From: Pelecanus crispus
Lineage: Eukaryota; Chordata; Aves; Pelecaniformes; Pelecanidae
Direction of reading: 5' to 3'
Length of the DNA stretch: 64,000 nt
NCBI RefSeq assembly: GCF_030463565.1
Contig: NC_134645.1
Location: 1,433,501 to 1,497,500 of the forward strand
The notes under the pieces are model-generated. The model ran no database searches. It saw only the letters and a list, made by a program, of their open reading frames with translations, and was not told the origin of the DNA. Shown in pieces: positions 33,294 through 44,061 of the stretch; within the stretch, counting starts at the first letter, position 1, and each line of letters begins with the position of its first letter. The translations under genes and the position numbers were made by a program.

Positions 33294-34474
33294 GGTACTA
33301 AAATCATCGTTCCATGGTACTAAAAAACCAGCATAATGAAGAAACATGCATAACGTCGAGGTTTTGTGGTTAACATGCACAAGCGCTGCACTGAGGAACG
33401 GGTTCCGAGGGGGAAGGGATGAGGGGGGACGTGTCCTCCCCCCCGGCACGCGTTACGGCCGAAGCCCAGCAATTCCTGGAGCCGCTTGCACGCAGCGGGG
33501 CGGAGGCTGCGGCCGATTGAAAAAAAATGAAATATTCACACCTCGAGCTTCCTCGACGCGAGCACCAAGCGCAGCCGAAGCCCGGGGCGGGGGGATGCAC
33601 GCGTGCAAGCCGAAGCCCGGGGTTGGGGGGGGGGGATGCACACGTGCAACCCAATTCAGGACATTTACGGAGCTGCTGCCCGCGAGCCAAAGCACGGGAC
33701 GGCCCCAGCCCATCGCCAGCGCTCGTCTGCAGAGCCCTGGGGCTCCTCCTTCGCCCGGCAGCAGCGTCCCGCTTGCCAAGGAGGGCACCGAGAGCCTGCC
33801 ACGTCTCGTAGGGATGGATGTTGAGGGGTTTTTTCCCCGTCCCGGTCAATCCCAGGGGATTGAGATGCCGGACCAGCCCCCTCCCCGCAGGCTGCTGTGG
33901 GTTTTCTCTGCATCCCGAGGGGAGCGGAGGAATGATTTTACGGGGCTGGGGTCAGCGCAAGCAAGCCTGGGCCAGCGGGGAGGAAAGCTACCGCTGCTAC
34001 GCGCCTCCCTCCTCCTGCATGCACCAGCTTAACTTCCTCCCTAAAGAAAAAAAAAAAAAAACACCAAAAACAAAGGAATTAAAAAGGAAATAAGGGCCGT
34101 GGTTTCTGTCTGCTGTTTCCTGCGCGGCGTAGGCGCCGGGGCTGCGGGACATCGTCCTTCTGGAGCCTCGGCTGGGGACGATGCTCTGCTCCCGCGCCCC
34201 GGCGAGCAGGTAACCCCTGCACCCGGTTTCTTTTGCACCTCGTTTGCTTTTCTTTCCCCCGCCCCCATAAACACACATAGGTGGGTGTAAAAGCCGCCCC
34301 GGGCAGAATAACCTTAACGCAGAGGGGGAGGATGGTGGGCTGCAGAGGGGCTGTGGCGTGGGATGTCGCCTGCAGCTCCCGTTTCGCGCCCACCTCCGGG
34401 GCTGGCGCTTTCGGGTGGAGGGTGCTGAGCAGAGACCGTCGCCGTCAGGGCAGCCGCCCCGGCTGCCGCCTCCC

Positions 34475-34847
34475 CTAAAACTCATAGGCAGAGACGAAGA
34501 CGGTGATTTTGGACACGTGCTTGGCCTGGAAGACACGGTCCAGGTACTCGGACATGTCCACGTCCACCTGGATGGTCTGGGGGCCCTTGAGGCTCTGCAC
34601 CAGGATGAGCTCGCCGGTCTGCCGGTCCGAGCGCTGCATCACGAAGTGGCCGCGGTTGTTGCCGCCCACGATGCCGAAGCGTAGGCTGTCGGGTCCCGGC
34701 CGGCCGGGCGCCGCCGCCGTGGCCATGCGGAAGAGCGGGGTGGGCGTCAGCAGGTTGGACGGCAGGGGAAGGTAGTGGAAGGAGATGGTCTTGGGTGCTT
34801 GGTGGCACGACCGGCTCTCCATCGGGCAGGGGTTGCGCTCGCACTGG
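34475..34847 (-). CDS. FBLN7: FBLN7 exon 8 (fibulin C-terminal module, stop)
   Basis: 373 bp, acceptor CCTTGGCAG. Encodes [48 protein letters not shown] and [19 protein letters not shown], then TAG at 34477-34475. Confidence 0.96.
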
Positions 34848-37800
34848 CTGCCAAGGCAAAAGTGGGAGGGAGGTTTGCAGGCGTCCCCGGGGATGCCGGC
34901 TCCGTGTCCCCCACCCCGGTGGCATTGGGTCCACGTGGATGCTATCCATACGGACGCTATGCACGTGGTTTTGGGACCCAGCACGCCAAAAAACCCACAA
35001 AACCCGAAGCGGGGACAGCTTCTGCACCCCGCCGCACTTACAAGGGTGATGTTTTGATGTAGGTGACGTTGCCGGCGGGCTGGGGGCACTGGGGGCTGAC
35101 GCACTGGAAGCCGCCCCCCGTGTTGATGCAGGTGGTCCCCCCCGTGCAGTTGTCCTGGGACAGGGCGCACTCGTCGACGTCTGCAAAACAAGGGGCGGGC
35201 GGCGGGTCGAGCTCAGCGGGGACCTCAAACCCACCCCACCGAGGGGTTCCTTTTGGCAGAAAATAGGCAAAAGCGCCTCGAAACGGCGGTCCAAAAAGTA
35301 CGGGAGTACGGCCGAAAACGCCTAAGTCGCCTAAAATCCCACGCTGCGCCGGCTCTCCTCTGCCCCAGCTCTGCCCTGGGCCGGCAAGGGTTAACGGCAG
35401 CACCCTCACAGCAGGAGGGCGGCTTATTTTGCTAACTTTCTGCTAAATTGTTTGAAAACATCATCTCTCTCTATTTGCTAAACACCTGTGTAAGCACTAA
35501 GATCCCCGGCAATAACCTCAGGAGCTTTGCAGGCAGGTGTTTGCTGGGAGCGTTCGCAAGACGCCATGGAACCACGCAGAAACGGGGGAGAAAAGGAGAA
35601 AACGGAGAAAAGGAGAAAGCGCGAGCCTTTTTTTCGCCATGACCCACAGTAATCGATGCTTTATAACGCAAAACGAATCCCTCTTTTTCAGGAGGAGACC
35701 TTCGCGCGAGCAGTCCTGGCCACCCACCCTCCCTACCCGCTGCCGCTTTGCTCTGCTCTCCGCCTGCACCCCAGCTCCCCCGTTTTTGGAGGAGAAGCTG
35801 CCGGCCTCCGAGCTGACCCCTCGCCATCGAATTCTTGCTTTTTAACACTATTTCTGCTTCTTCTCGGGGACATCCCGTCCACGTAGCCCCGAAGCATCGC
35901 ACGTGTTCGCCGGCGCCTGAACCCTCCCAGCCCGGGAACCGCCTCTCCCTGCAAACCCGCCGAGGTTTTTGGGCGCGGAGACGCGTGCGAACAAGGCGAA
36001 AAAAGGGAAGAAAATGGCAAAAAGCCGTCGCGCCAGTTGGGAAAAGCCGTAGACCCGCGGCTTTGCAGCCCCGCCTCACCTTCGCAGCTCTTGCCGTCGC
36101 CCAGGAGGACGTAGCCGGCGGGGCAGGCGCAGCGGTAGGAGCCGGGGAGGTTGACGCAGGCGTGGGCGCAGAGCCGGGGACCCCCGTCCCGCTTGTACAC
36201 CTCGCACTCGTTGAGGTCTGCGGGGAGACGAGGGGAGCGGGTTGCTCGGCCGAAAGCCCCGCAGCCCACCCCGCCGCGTGTCCGTCCCCCCCCCGGCCCG
36301 GCTCACCCTGGCAGAGGCCATTGGCGGCCGTGCCGCTCATGTGGAAGCCGGGCTCGCAGCTGCAGTGCTGGGTCCGGTCGATTTGGGCGCAGCGGGGCTG
36401 GCGGCTGAAGGCCGGGTCGTCCGTCACGCTCCAGGCGGGGGGAGCTGAGGGGGACACGGCGGGATGGGGTTTGAAATGAGGCGGGGGGCCGAAATATGCC
36501 CGGAGGGTGGCGGGTCGCCCACCCCGGCCGGGGGTCACCCACCCGTCTGCGCCTGGTACTGGCAGGCGGTCCCAGTCCATTGCTGGGGACAGAGGCACTT
36601 GTACTGGTTCAGCCCCTCCAGGCACGTCCCGCCATTCTGGCAGGGGCTGCTCGAGCACTCGCTGATCTCTGCAAAAAAAAAAAAAAAAAAAAAAAAAAAG
36701 CCGCCACATTTTATTTCATTTTATTTCGGGAAGCGAGCCGCAGGAACGCCGCACGCACCGGGCTGCGTTGGTACCCCCGCAGCACATCGTAAACGTCGAT
36801 TCCGAGTTTTTACTTTCATTAAAAATAATCCAGCCACCAAGCCAGGAAACGCGAAATTGCTACTCTCCCCTACACTGGTTTAGTGCGCGCTTGGTCGTGT
36901 TGGGTGAATGGTTGGACTGGGCGAGCTTAAAGGGCTTTTCCAACCTAAACGATTCCATGATTCTACTTTGCCGAATTCGGACGCCGGGTTGTTTCGCCAC
37001 GACGCAGGGAGCCGTGGTGGCGCCGACGCCTTTCCCCCTCATGTCGGCTGCTGCGCTGCAGGTGAGGCTCCGACTGTCGTTTCCAGCTTTCCTCGAGGAC
37101 GAGAAACCCCAAATCACCGGCTGGAGCATCCGGGGGATGTTGGCTAACTGGGACTCGGGGATGGCTGCGATACCTCCCTGTTCCTTGAACCCCACTAATC
37201 CCCCGTGTTTAAATACACCCCGACTGCATCCCGCTCCTGCGAATGATCCCCGCGGGCACGCAGCAGCCCTACGACGGTGGCCGCTTGCCCGGCAGCCCCG
37301 CCGTACCTGCGCAGCGGGGCTCCTGCCCCGTCCAGCTGCCGTTGGCCTGGCACGTCCTCGTGCTGGAGCCCAGGAGCTGGAAGCCCGGGTCGCAGGTGAA
37401 GTGAACTTCGTGCTCCACCAAATACTTGGTGCCGAACTTCTTCCCATCCGCCGGGGCTTGCAGGGCCGGGCAGGAGGCTGCAAGGGCACCGCGGGGAGGG
37501 GGTCAGCACTCGGGCGGGCGCTTTGGGGGAGCGCTGATTTATCTTTCCTGTCCCCAGCTCTACCGCGGTTCGCCCAGTTCCTCCAAGACCACCTCTTTAA
37601 CTGTTTTTTTCCTCAAATATCGGCCTGCTGAGGTTCATCAGCCACATCCAGCCCCACAGCGGGGCTGAGCATCACCGGCAAGGGGTTTGGTGGCATTTTT
37701 GCTGCCCCTCTCGTGCTCCCGAGCACAGGACTGCGGCTCTTTTGCTGGAGGCACGGTTTTGCAGCCCGCCTGCCTCCGGTGCTTTGCCAGGAAGCTCTCT

Positions 37801-39646
37801 GCTTTGCAGCGAGCGGCTTTTGAGCCTCCCCACGTCTCAGCAGGCTGGAGAAGTGCTCGAATTCACGCTCACGAATTGCCAGCACGGGAACAGGTATCTC
37901 CACAGATGTGAGGATGCCCAAACCTCTACCTGCCACGGTCCTGAGCACCCTGAGCTGCCCACCCCAGCACCCTGAGCTGCCCACCCCAGCACCCTCCGAG
38001 GCCGTAAAAGCAAGCGGTGGGACCCGGGGAGGACTCACCGGCCGGCGGCGTGGGAGCGGCTTTGGCCAGGGAGGCGTGCAGGGTGCTGAGCCGGCTCTTC
38101 ATCACGCGGAGGCCCTCGGCGAAGCGCGTCTCCTGCCCCTTCAGCAGCTGCTGCATCTGCCGGATGGCGGCCAGGAGCTGCTGCCTGCTGAGGCAGCTCT
38201 GCGGGGACAGGGCGGCCGCTCAGCGAGGGGGACATCGCTCCGGCCCCCGCGCTGCCGTGCCGCCCGGGACCCAGCCCGCTGCACGCAGCCCGCCCCGGCG
38301 GGATGCTCGTGCGGGAGCTCTGCAGCACCAAAGCTCCCCCCCACCCCGAGAGATCTGATTTTATATATATTTTTTTTTCCCCCGTTTACCCAGATGCAGG
38401 AGGTTTTTTAGCCCGCGCAAGAAGTCCCCAGCCCAGGCCCGCTCTCCGACATCTAAACGGGTAACGCAGCGCTATGAGCAGGGCTGTAATCACTTTGTTA
38501 GCCCTGGGAGAGATGCCATAACTCATGTTTCATCCTGCTGGAGCTAGAGCCCTGTCCCACTTCCACATTACAAAATAAGAGGAAAACAGCTGTCTTGTGA
38601 GTTCTGCTGGGGCCAGGAACACTGGTGGGACTCCTGCCTGCAAAGCGATCGCTACCACGGGACTGACTCATGCAGGAGATGGGCATCGTTATTATAGGTT
38701 TCCTGCGGAATTGACTTAAAACCCAAGAAAAAGAGCAAGAGCCGAGCAAAGCCAAGCCGGTTTTAGAGCTCAGAGGCTGGTGGAGCGCACGGGGGAGAGC
38801 GCATGCAGGGTCTGGTCCGGGTGGCACGGGGCCGGGGGCAAGCGGAGCTCCGGGAATGTGAGCAGAGCTGCCGGGCACCGGCCCACCGAGCCCAAGGGAT
38901 TTCTTTCCCTCTCAGCCACGCTGTGCAGGGGTGAAGTTATTCTCCTTTCCAAACAGCTCCTGAGGGTTTAACGAAGAAAAAAAATACAAGCCGGCCCGAG
39001 GGGCGTGCTGTCCTCTGCTTCCCTTGGCGCAGTTTTGGGGGGTCACGGGCTGGCGGGGGGGGATGAGCCGGTCTGCGCCTGCAGCTCTGGGGTGCCCCGC
39101 GCCGGGAAGGAGGGAGGCGAAAGCAAATCGGTGCCTGGCATGTAGCTGGCTTGAATAAACAGCTCTTTGTTAGGGCTGGTTTTAACTCCAGGAGCCAGCG
39201 TGAGCTCCTTGCGGGATGCTGAAGCGGAGCGAGACCCTTGCTCCGCCGTAAAACCGGGGAGGGGTTCTTTGCCCCGCGCTGTGCCGAGCTCAGGTGCGGG
39301 GTGAGGAGGGGAATGGGAGCCCAGGAGCGAGGGGGCCCGGTTTGAGCCCCTCGGAAGCTGCCCCCGGCCCTTTCCCCACCTGTCTGTGGGGCGGGAGCGC
39401 TCCCCGCACGGCCGGCCCCTAAGGCTGGGCAGCCCCGCAGAGCGCTCGGATGTAGGGCGAGGAGAGACCCCCCCCCCCCCGCCACGGAAAACCCTCCCTG
39501 GGGGGGGGTCCCGTGCTCCCCGGGCCCTCCCCGGCCCCCCCCTCCGGCTCCGGGCTCACCTGGGGCGCCGGCGCTGCCGGGAGCAGCAGCAGCAGCAGCA
39601 GCGGCAGCAGCGGCAGCAGCGGGAGGGGGCACCGAGCCCCCGGCAT
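34475..39646 (-). CDS. FBLN7: FBLN7, fibulin-7 (complete)
   Basis: Coding exons on minus: 39646-39560, 38198-38039, 37477-37307, 36668-36543, 36444-36307, 36217-36080, 35180-35042 and 34847-34475. They join in phase into 443 residues; human is 439. Order: signal peptide (1-about 25, Leu-rich); coiled-coil region with [20 protein letters not shown] (about 33-75); Sushi/CCP module (83-139); EGF-like module (140-180, CQNGGTC); a Cys-containing segment (182-227); two calcium-binding EGF modules (DLNECE at 228 and DVDECA at 274); and a fibulin C-terminal module (320-443), ending VSAYEF. It is a secreted cell-adhesion matrix glycoprotein known from teeth, cartilage and other tissues. The start is chosen because it opens a good signal peptide and matches the family length. 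The gene is very compact. The exon 4 acceptor has a 27-nt T tract. Confidence 0.95.
35042..35180 (-). CDS. FBLN7: FBLN7 exon 7 (calcium-binding EGF)
   Basis: 139 bp. Acceptor TTTTGCAG, donor CTT/GTAAGT. Encodes [29 protein letters not shown] and [10 protein letters not shown], with an N-glycosylation sequon NVT. Confidence 0.95.
36080..36217 (-). CDS. FBLN7: FBLN7 exon 6 (calcium-binding EGF)
   Basis: 138 bp. Acceptor CCCCGCAG, donor GAAG/GTGAGG. Encodes [28 protein letters not shown] and GDGKSCE; the D-x-N-E and N-x5-Y pattern fits a calcium-binding EGF. Confidence 0.95.
36307..36444 (-). CDS. FBLN7: FBLN7 exon 5
   Basis: 138 bp. Acceptor CCCCCTCAG, donor CAGG/GTGAGC. Encodes [20 protein letters not shown] and [11 protein letters not shown], matching the human segment between EGF modules. 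Confidence 0.94.
36543..36668 (-). CDS. FBLN7: FBLN7 exon 4 (EGF-like)
   Basis: 126 bp. Acceptor T27-GCAG, donor GG/GTGGGT. Encodes [20 protein letters not shown], then [15 protein letters not shown]: an EGF module with six cysteines. Confidence 0.95.
36673..36699. repeat. 27-base A homopolymer (T tract of an FBLN7 acceptor)
   Basis: 27 uninterrupted A on plus, that is T on the transcribed strand. It directly precedes the GCAG of FBLN7 exon 4, so it forms most of the polypyrimidine tract. Confidence 0.95.
36815..36967 (+). mobile_element. two-tailed CR1, copy E (5'-truncated)
   Basis: In FBLN7 intron 3, antisense to the gene. It starts at the end of the first tail (GATTCCGAGTTTTTACTTTC), continues through the linker (CCAGCCACCAAGCCAGGAAA) and ends with a full second 3' UTR and ATTCCATGATTCTA. 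Confidence 0.85.
37307..37477 (-). CDS. FBLN7: FBLN7 exon 3 (Sushi domain)
   Basis: 171 bp. Acceptor GCCCTTGCAG, donor CAG/GTACGG. Encodes [25 protein letters not shown] and [11 protein letters not shown], a complete CCP/Sushi module with four cysteines. Confidence 0.95.
37925..37998. repeat. 24-bp tandem duplication in FBLN7 intron 2
   Basis: CACCCTGAGCTGCCCACCCC recurs in register, about 2.5 copies. Minor. Confidence 0.8.
38039..38198 (-). CDS. FBLN7: FBLN7 exon 2 (coiled coil)
   Basis: 160 bp. Acceptor CCCCGCAG, donor CCG/GTGAGT. Encodes [29 protein letters not shown] and MKSRLSTLH, closely matching human fibulin-7. Confidence 0.95.
38199..39559 (-). other. FBLN7 intron 1
   Basis: 1.36 kb GT-AG intron, GC-rich towards exon 1, with no repeat family or further exon recognised. 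Confidence 0.75.
39560..39646 (-). CDS. FBLN7: FBLN7 exon 1 (signal peptide)
   Basis: 87 bp, phase 0 at its end, donor CAG/GTGAGC. Encodes MPGAR followed by a run of Leu with Pro, then PAAPAPQ: a signal peptide with a very Leu-rich core from (CTG/GCAG)n-like codons. Confidence 0.92.
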
Positions 39647-40100
39647 GGTCCGGCGGGGCTCTCGTCCGCCGAGGAAGGGCTCCTGCGGGCGCCGGCAGCC
39701 GCCTCTCCCCGCCCCGGCTGCGGGCGAGCTCTCCCTCCCACGCCGCCCCCGCCCCACGCGTGGCCACGCTCCCCCGTGGAGCCCTCGCCGCTTCCCCCGC
39801 CCCGGGGAGCAGGGTCCCCCCCCCCAGCCCCGGTCGTTTATGGGGGGCTGGGGATGCTGCGGGGGTCCCGGCCGGCACCGCTGCATCCCCTCGGGAAAGC
39901 GCCCGGTGCCGCTCCCAGCATCCCGCGGCGACCCCCCGGACACGCGTGGCACCGCCCCGGTGCTCCCCGCAGCGGCCGGGCGCGGGGCTGGGGGCTTCGG
40001 GGGGTTTGGGCAGAAATGTTGGTTCTGCTCTGCCGGGACGGGAGGGACCGCGGGGAGCCGCCGCCACCTCCGGCTGCGCCCGGGCCGGGACCGCCTTCCC
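39647..40100 (-). promoter_or_regulatory. GC-rich FBLN7 promoter region (inferred)
   Basis: CpG- and GC-rich sequence between the FBLN7 start codon and the minisatellite, with several CCGCCCC/CCCCGCC boxes that could bind Sp1-like factors. No TATA box was seen. Promoter status is inferred from position and composition only. Confidence 0.5.
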
Positions 40101-43100
40101 CCGCCCGGCACCCTTCCCCAGCCCGGCACCCCTTCCCCAGCCCGGCACCCCTTCCCCAGCCCGGCACCCCTTCCCCATCCCAGCACCCCTTCCCCATCCC
40201 AGCACCCCTTCCCAATCCCGGCACCCCTTCCCCATCCCCTACACCCCTTCCCCCGCCCGGCACCCCTTCCCCAGCCCGGCACCCCTTCCCCATCCCAGCA
40301 CCCCTTCCCCATCCCGGCACCCCTTCCCCATCCCAGCACCCCTTCCCCATCCCAGCACCCCTTCCCAATCCCGGCACCCCTTCCCCATCCCCTACACCCC
40401 TTCCCCCGCCCGGCACCCCTTCCCCAGCCCGGCACCCCTTCCCCATCCCAGCACCCCTTCCCCATCCCGGCACCCCTTCCCCATCCCAGCACCCCTTCCC
40501 CATCCCGGCACCCCTTCCCCATCCCAGCACCCCTTCCCAATCCCGGCACCCCTTCCCCATCCCCTACACCCCTTCCCCCGCCCGGCACCCCTTCCCCAGC
40601 CCGGCACCCCTTCCCCATCCCAGCACCCCTTCCCCATCCCGGCACCCCTTCCCCATCCCAGCACCCCTTCCCCATCCCGGCACCCCTTCCCCATCCCAGC
40701 ACCCCTTCCCAATCCCGGCACCCCTTCCCCATCCCCTACACCCCTTCCCCCGCCCGGCACCCCTTCCCCCGCCCGGCACCCCTTCCCCAGCCCCTGCACC
40801 CCTTCCCCAGCCCGGCACCCCTTCCCAATCCCGGCACCCCTTCCCCAGCCCCTGCACCCCTTCCCATCCCCTGCACCCCTTCCCCAGCCCCTGCACCCCT
40901 TCCCCATCCCGGCACCCCTTCCCAATCCCGGCACCCCTTCCCCATCCCGGCACCCCTTCCCAATCCCGGCACCCCTTCCCCAGCCCCTGCACCCCTTCCC
41001 CAGCCCCTGCACCCCTTCCCCATCCCGGCACCCCTTCCCAATCCCGGCACCCCTTCCCCATCCCGGCACCCCTTCCCAATCCCGGCACCCCTTCCCCAGC
41101 CCCTGCACCCCTTCCCCAGCCCCTGCACCCCTTCCCCATCCCCCGCACCCCTTCCCAATCCCGGCACCCCTTCCCATCCCGGCACCCCTTCCCCATCCCC
41201 TGCACCCCTTCCCCAGCCCCTGCACCCCTTCCCCATCCCGGCACCCCTTCCCCATCCCGGCACCCCTTCCCCAGCTCCTGCACCCCTTCCCAATCCCGGC
41301 ACCCCTTCCCCCGCCCAGCACCCCTTCCCAATCCCCCGCACCCCTTCCCATCCCGGCACCCCTTCCCCAGCCCGGCACCCCTTCCCCAGCCCCTGCACCC
41401 CTTCCCCCACCCGGCACCCCTTCCCCCGCCCGGCACCCCTTCCCCATCCACTGCACCCCTTCCCATCCCGGCACCCCTTCCCCATCCCCTGCACCCCTTC
41501 CCCAGCCCCTGCACCCCTTCCCCCACCCGGCACCCCTTCCCCAGCCCGGCACCCCTTCCCCCGCCCGGCACCCCTTCCCCAGCCCCCGCACCCCTTCCCC
41601 ATCCCCCGCACCCCTTCCCCCGCCCTGCACCCCTTCCCCCGCCCTGCACCCCTTCCCCATCCCGGCACCCCTTCCCCATCCCGGCACCCCTTCCCCAGCC
41701 CCTGCACCCCTTCCCCATCCCGGCACCCCTTCCCCAGCTCCTGCACCCCTTCCCCATCCCGGCACCCCTTCCCCATCCTGGCACCCCTTCCCCAGCCCCT
41801 GCACCCCTTCCCCGTTCCCTGCACCCCTTCCAAGCCCCTGCATCCCTTCCCCAGCCCCTGTACCCCTTTCCTCTTCCCCTGTACCCCTTCCCCGTCCCCT
41901 GTACCCCTTTCCCAGCTCCTGCACCCCCTTCCCCGTCCTCTGCACCCCCTCCCCATCCCCTGCAACCCCTTCCTTCTCCCCTGCACTCCCCTGCACCCCC
42001 TTCCCCAGCCCCTGCACCCCCTTCCCCAGCTCCTGCACCCCTTCCCCGTCCCCTGCAACGCCTTCCTTTTCCCCTGCAACCCCTTCCTTTTCCTCTGCAC
42101 CTCTTCCAAGCCCCTGCACCCCTTCCCCGTCCCCTGCACCCCTTTCCCAGCTCCTGCACCCCTTCCCCATCCCCTGCAACCCCTTTCCCATTCCTACACC
42201 CCTTACCCGTCCCCTACACCCCTTTCCCAGCCCCTGCACCCCCTTTCCCAGCTCCTGCACCCCCTCCCCAGGCCCTGCACCCCTTCCTTCTCCCCTGCAC
42301 CCCCTTTCCCAGGTCCTGCACCACTTCCCCAGCTCCTGCACCCCCTTCCCCAGCCCCTGCACCCCTTCACCGTCCCCTACACCCCTTTCCCATCCCCTGC
42401 ACCCCCTTTTCCAGCTCCTACAGCCCTTACCCGTCCCCTACACCCCTTTCCCAGCTCCTGCACCCCTTTCCCAGCTCCTGCACCCCTTCCCCATCATCTG
42501 CACCCCCTTTCCCAGCTCCTACACCCCCTTCCCCATCCCCTGCATCCCCTTCCCCGTCCCCTACACCCCTTTCCCATCCCCTGCACCCCCTTTCCCAGCT
42601 CCTACACCCCTTACCCGTCCCCTACACCCCTTACCCAGCCCCTGCACCCCCTTTCCTAGATCCTGCACCCCTTCTTCATCCTCTGCACCCCTTCCCCATC
42701 CCCTGCACCCTTTTCCCAGCTCCTGCACCCCCTTCCCCATCCCCTGCACCCCCTTTCCCAGCTCCTACACCCCTTCCCCGTCCCCTACACCCCTTTCCCA
42801 TCCCCTACACCCCCTTTCCCAGCTCCTACACCCCTTACCCGTCCCCTACACCCCTTACCCAGCCCCTGCACCCCCTTTCCTAGATCCTGCACCCCTTCTT
42901 CATCCTCTGCACCCCTTCCCCATCCCCTGCACCCTTTTCCCAGCTCCTGCACCCCCTTCCCCATCCCCTGCACCCCCTTTCCCAGCTCCTACACCCCTTA
43001 CCCATCCCCTACACCCCTTACCCAGCCCCTGCACCCCCTTTCCTAGATCCTGCACTCCTTCCTCATCCTCTGCACCCCTTCCCCACCCCTGCACCCCCCT

Positions 43101-43281
43101 CCCCAGCTCCTGCATCCCTTCCTCGTCCCCTGCACCCCTTTCCCAGATCCTGCACCCCTTTCCCAGATCCTGCAGCCCTTCCTCGTTCCCTGCACCCCTT
43201 GCTCATCCTGTGCACCCCTTCCTCGCCCCTGTACCCCCATCCCCAGCTCCTGCACCCCTCCCCAGCCCCTGCACCCCCAGC
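40101..43281. repeat. 3.2-kb minisatellite of a 19-bp unit
   Basis: Unit GGCACCCCTTCCCCATCCC, with AT/AG/CG and CGG/CAG/CTG variants. About 160 tandem units. The left half (40.1-41.8 kb) is homogeneous. The right half (41.8-43.28 kb) is more diverged, with 20-22 bp units ending CAGCTCCTGCACC. Higher-order repeats are visible: 8-9 units (about 153-172 bp) recur at about 40239, 40392, 40564 and 40735, and a 224-bp block recurs at about 42590 and 42814. On minus each unit has runs of three, four and four G. It is stop-free in all frames over long distances and is not a gene. Confidence 0.96.
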
Positions 43282-44055
43282 AGAGGCGGGAGGCAGCCGG
43301 GCAGTGTGCAGGGTCCCTGCCCCATCGCTGGGCACGGCGGGGTGGCCGGTTGCTGGTTGCCGCAGAGCAACCCCTGCTACCGCACGAGCAGAAATCCTCT
43401 CGAACGGGGAAGGGGCGGCTGGGACAGGCCAAGCCATCGCAGGGTGGCCCCAACCCTCCCGGCACCCCCTTCCAGAGTCCCATTTCCCCGTCGCTGCAAC
43501 AGGACTGAGGGTTTTCTTGGCACATGGCCGGGACAGACAGAAACCTGCTGTCTGGGAGAAGGGGATTTTGAAGGACCCACTGTTCCTGTTTGGGTTATCG
43601 CTCGTGATTTTCAGTGGGGACGTCTCGTGGCATGAAATCCCTCAGCGGGCTGGGGAGCAGGGGCCCGGATTCTCCATAGGGCCGCCGATCACAAAAGCCA
43701 CAACAAATGGTGAAAAAGCAAAAAAAAGCAAAAAAAAAAAAAAAGCCCCGTGAGGCTGGCTGCACCCTTGCCGTTCGGTGCCGGTGTGGACAGCGGGAAG
43801 CCAAGCCCTGGCGGGGTGGCACAGGGGAGCTCGCCTGTGCCCCCTGTGTACCCCCATACCTGCACCTGGGGGGGTCAGGGGCTGCCCCCTCACCTGTGAG
43901 CCGCGGGGAGCTCAAATACCAAAGCCTCCCAACAGGGAAAAACCATTTACAGCGTTTAATTACAAACCCTCCTGACTTCAGCCCAGGGAAGAGCTCCTGG
44001 GAGGAGCCGGACTCTGCCACGCAAATCACGCAGGAAGAAACGAAACGCATGACTG

Positions 44056-44061
44056 TTTATT
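44056..44061 (-). promoter_or_regulatory. MERTK polyadenylation signal (AATAAA)
   Basis: AATAAA on minus, only about 50 nt beyond the MERTK stop codon. A second signal, ATTAAA, lies about 100 nt further at 43956. The canonical hexamer and position support a very short 3' UTR. Confidence 0.6.

Larger units (their letters stand above)
26951..34474. other. ZC3H6-FBLN7 intergenic region
   Basis: 7.5 kb with no supported gene. It contains two CR1 loci (27283-27528 and 31304-31930), a (T)nGGACTCC minisatellite (30431-30609), and poly-A/T tracts near 28800, 29009, 30006, 32622 and 34046. Small GC-rich tandem duplications occur, for example about 43 bp twice at 33577-33655. Open frames here are GC-driven and resemble no known family. 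From memory, human ZC3H8 lies in this interval; none of its zinc-finger exons is visible. Confidence 0.65.

Noticed and set aside
35471-36709. One continuous 412-codon minus frame through several FBLN7 exons
   Set aside because: It crosses clear splice sites in a GC-rich, intron-poor-in-stops region; only the parts inside the exons match fibulin-7.
40101-43281. CRISPR-like array of regular short repeats
   Set aside because: The repeats are directly adjacent without unique spacers, and the DNA is vertebrate; this is a minisatellite.
39386-43635. Very long open frames (up to about 1290 codons) on both strands
   Set aside because: They are the translation of a stop-free 19-bp tandem repeat in every frame, with no start context, domain or exon structure.
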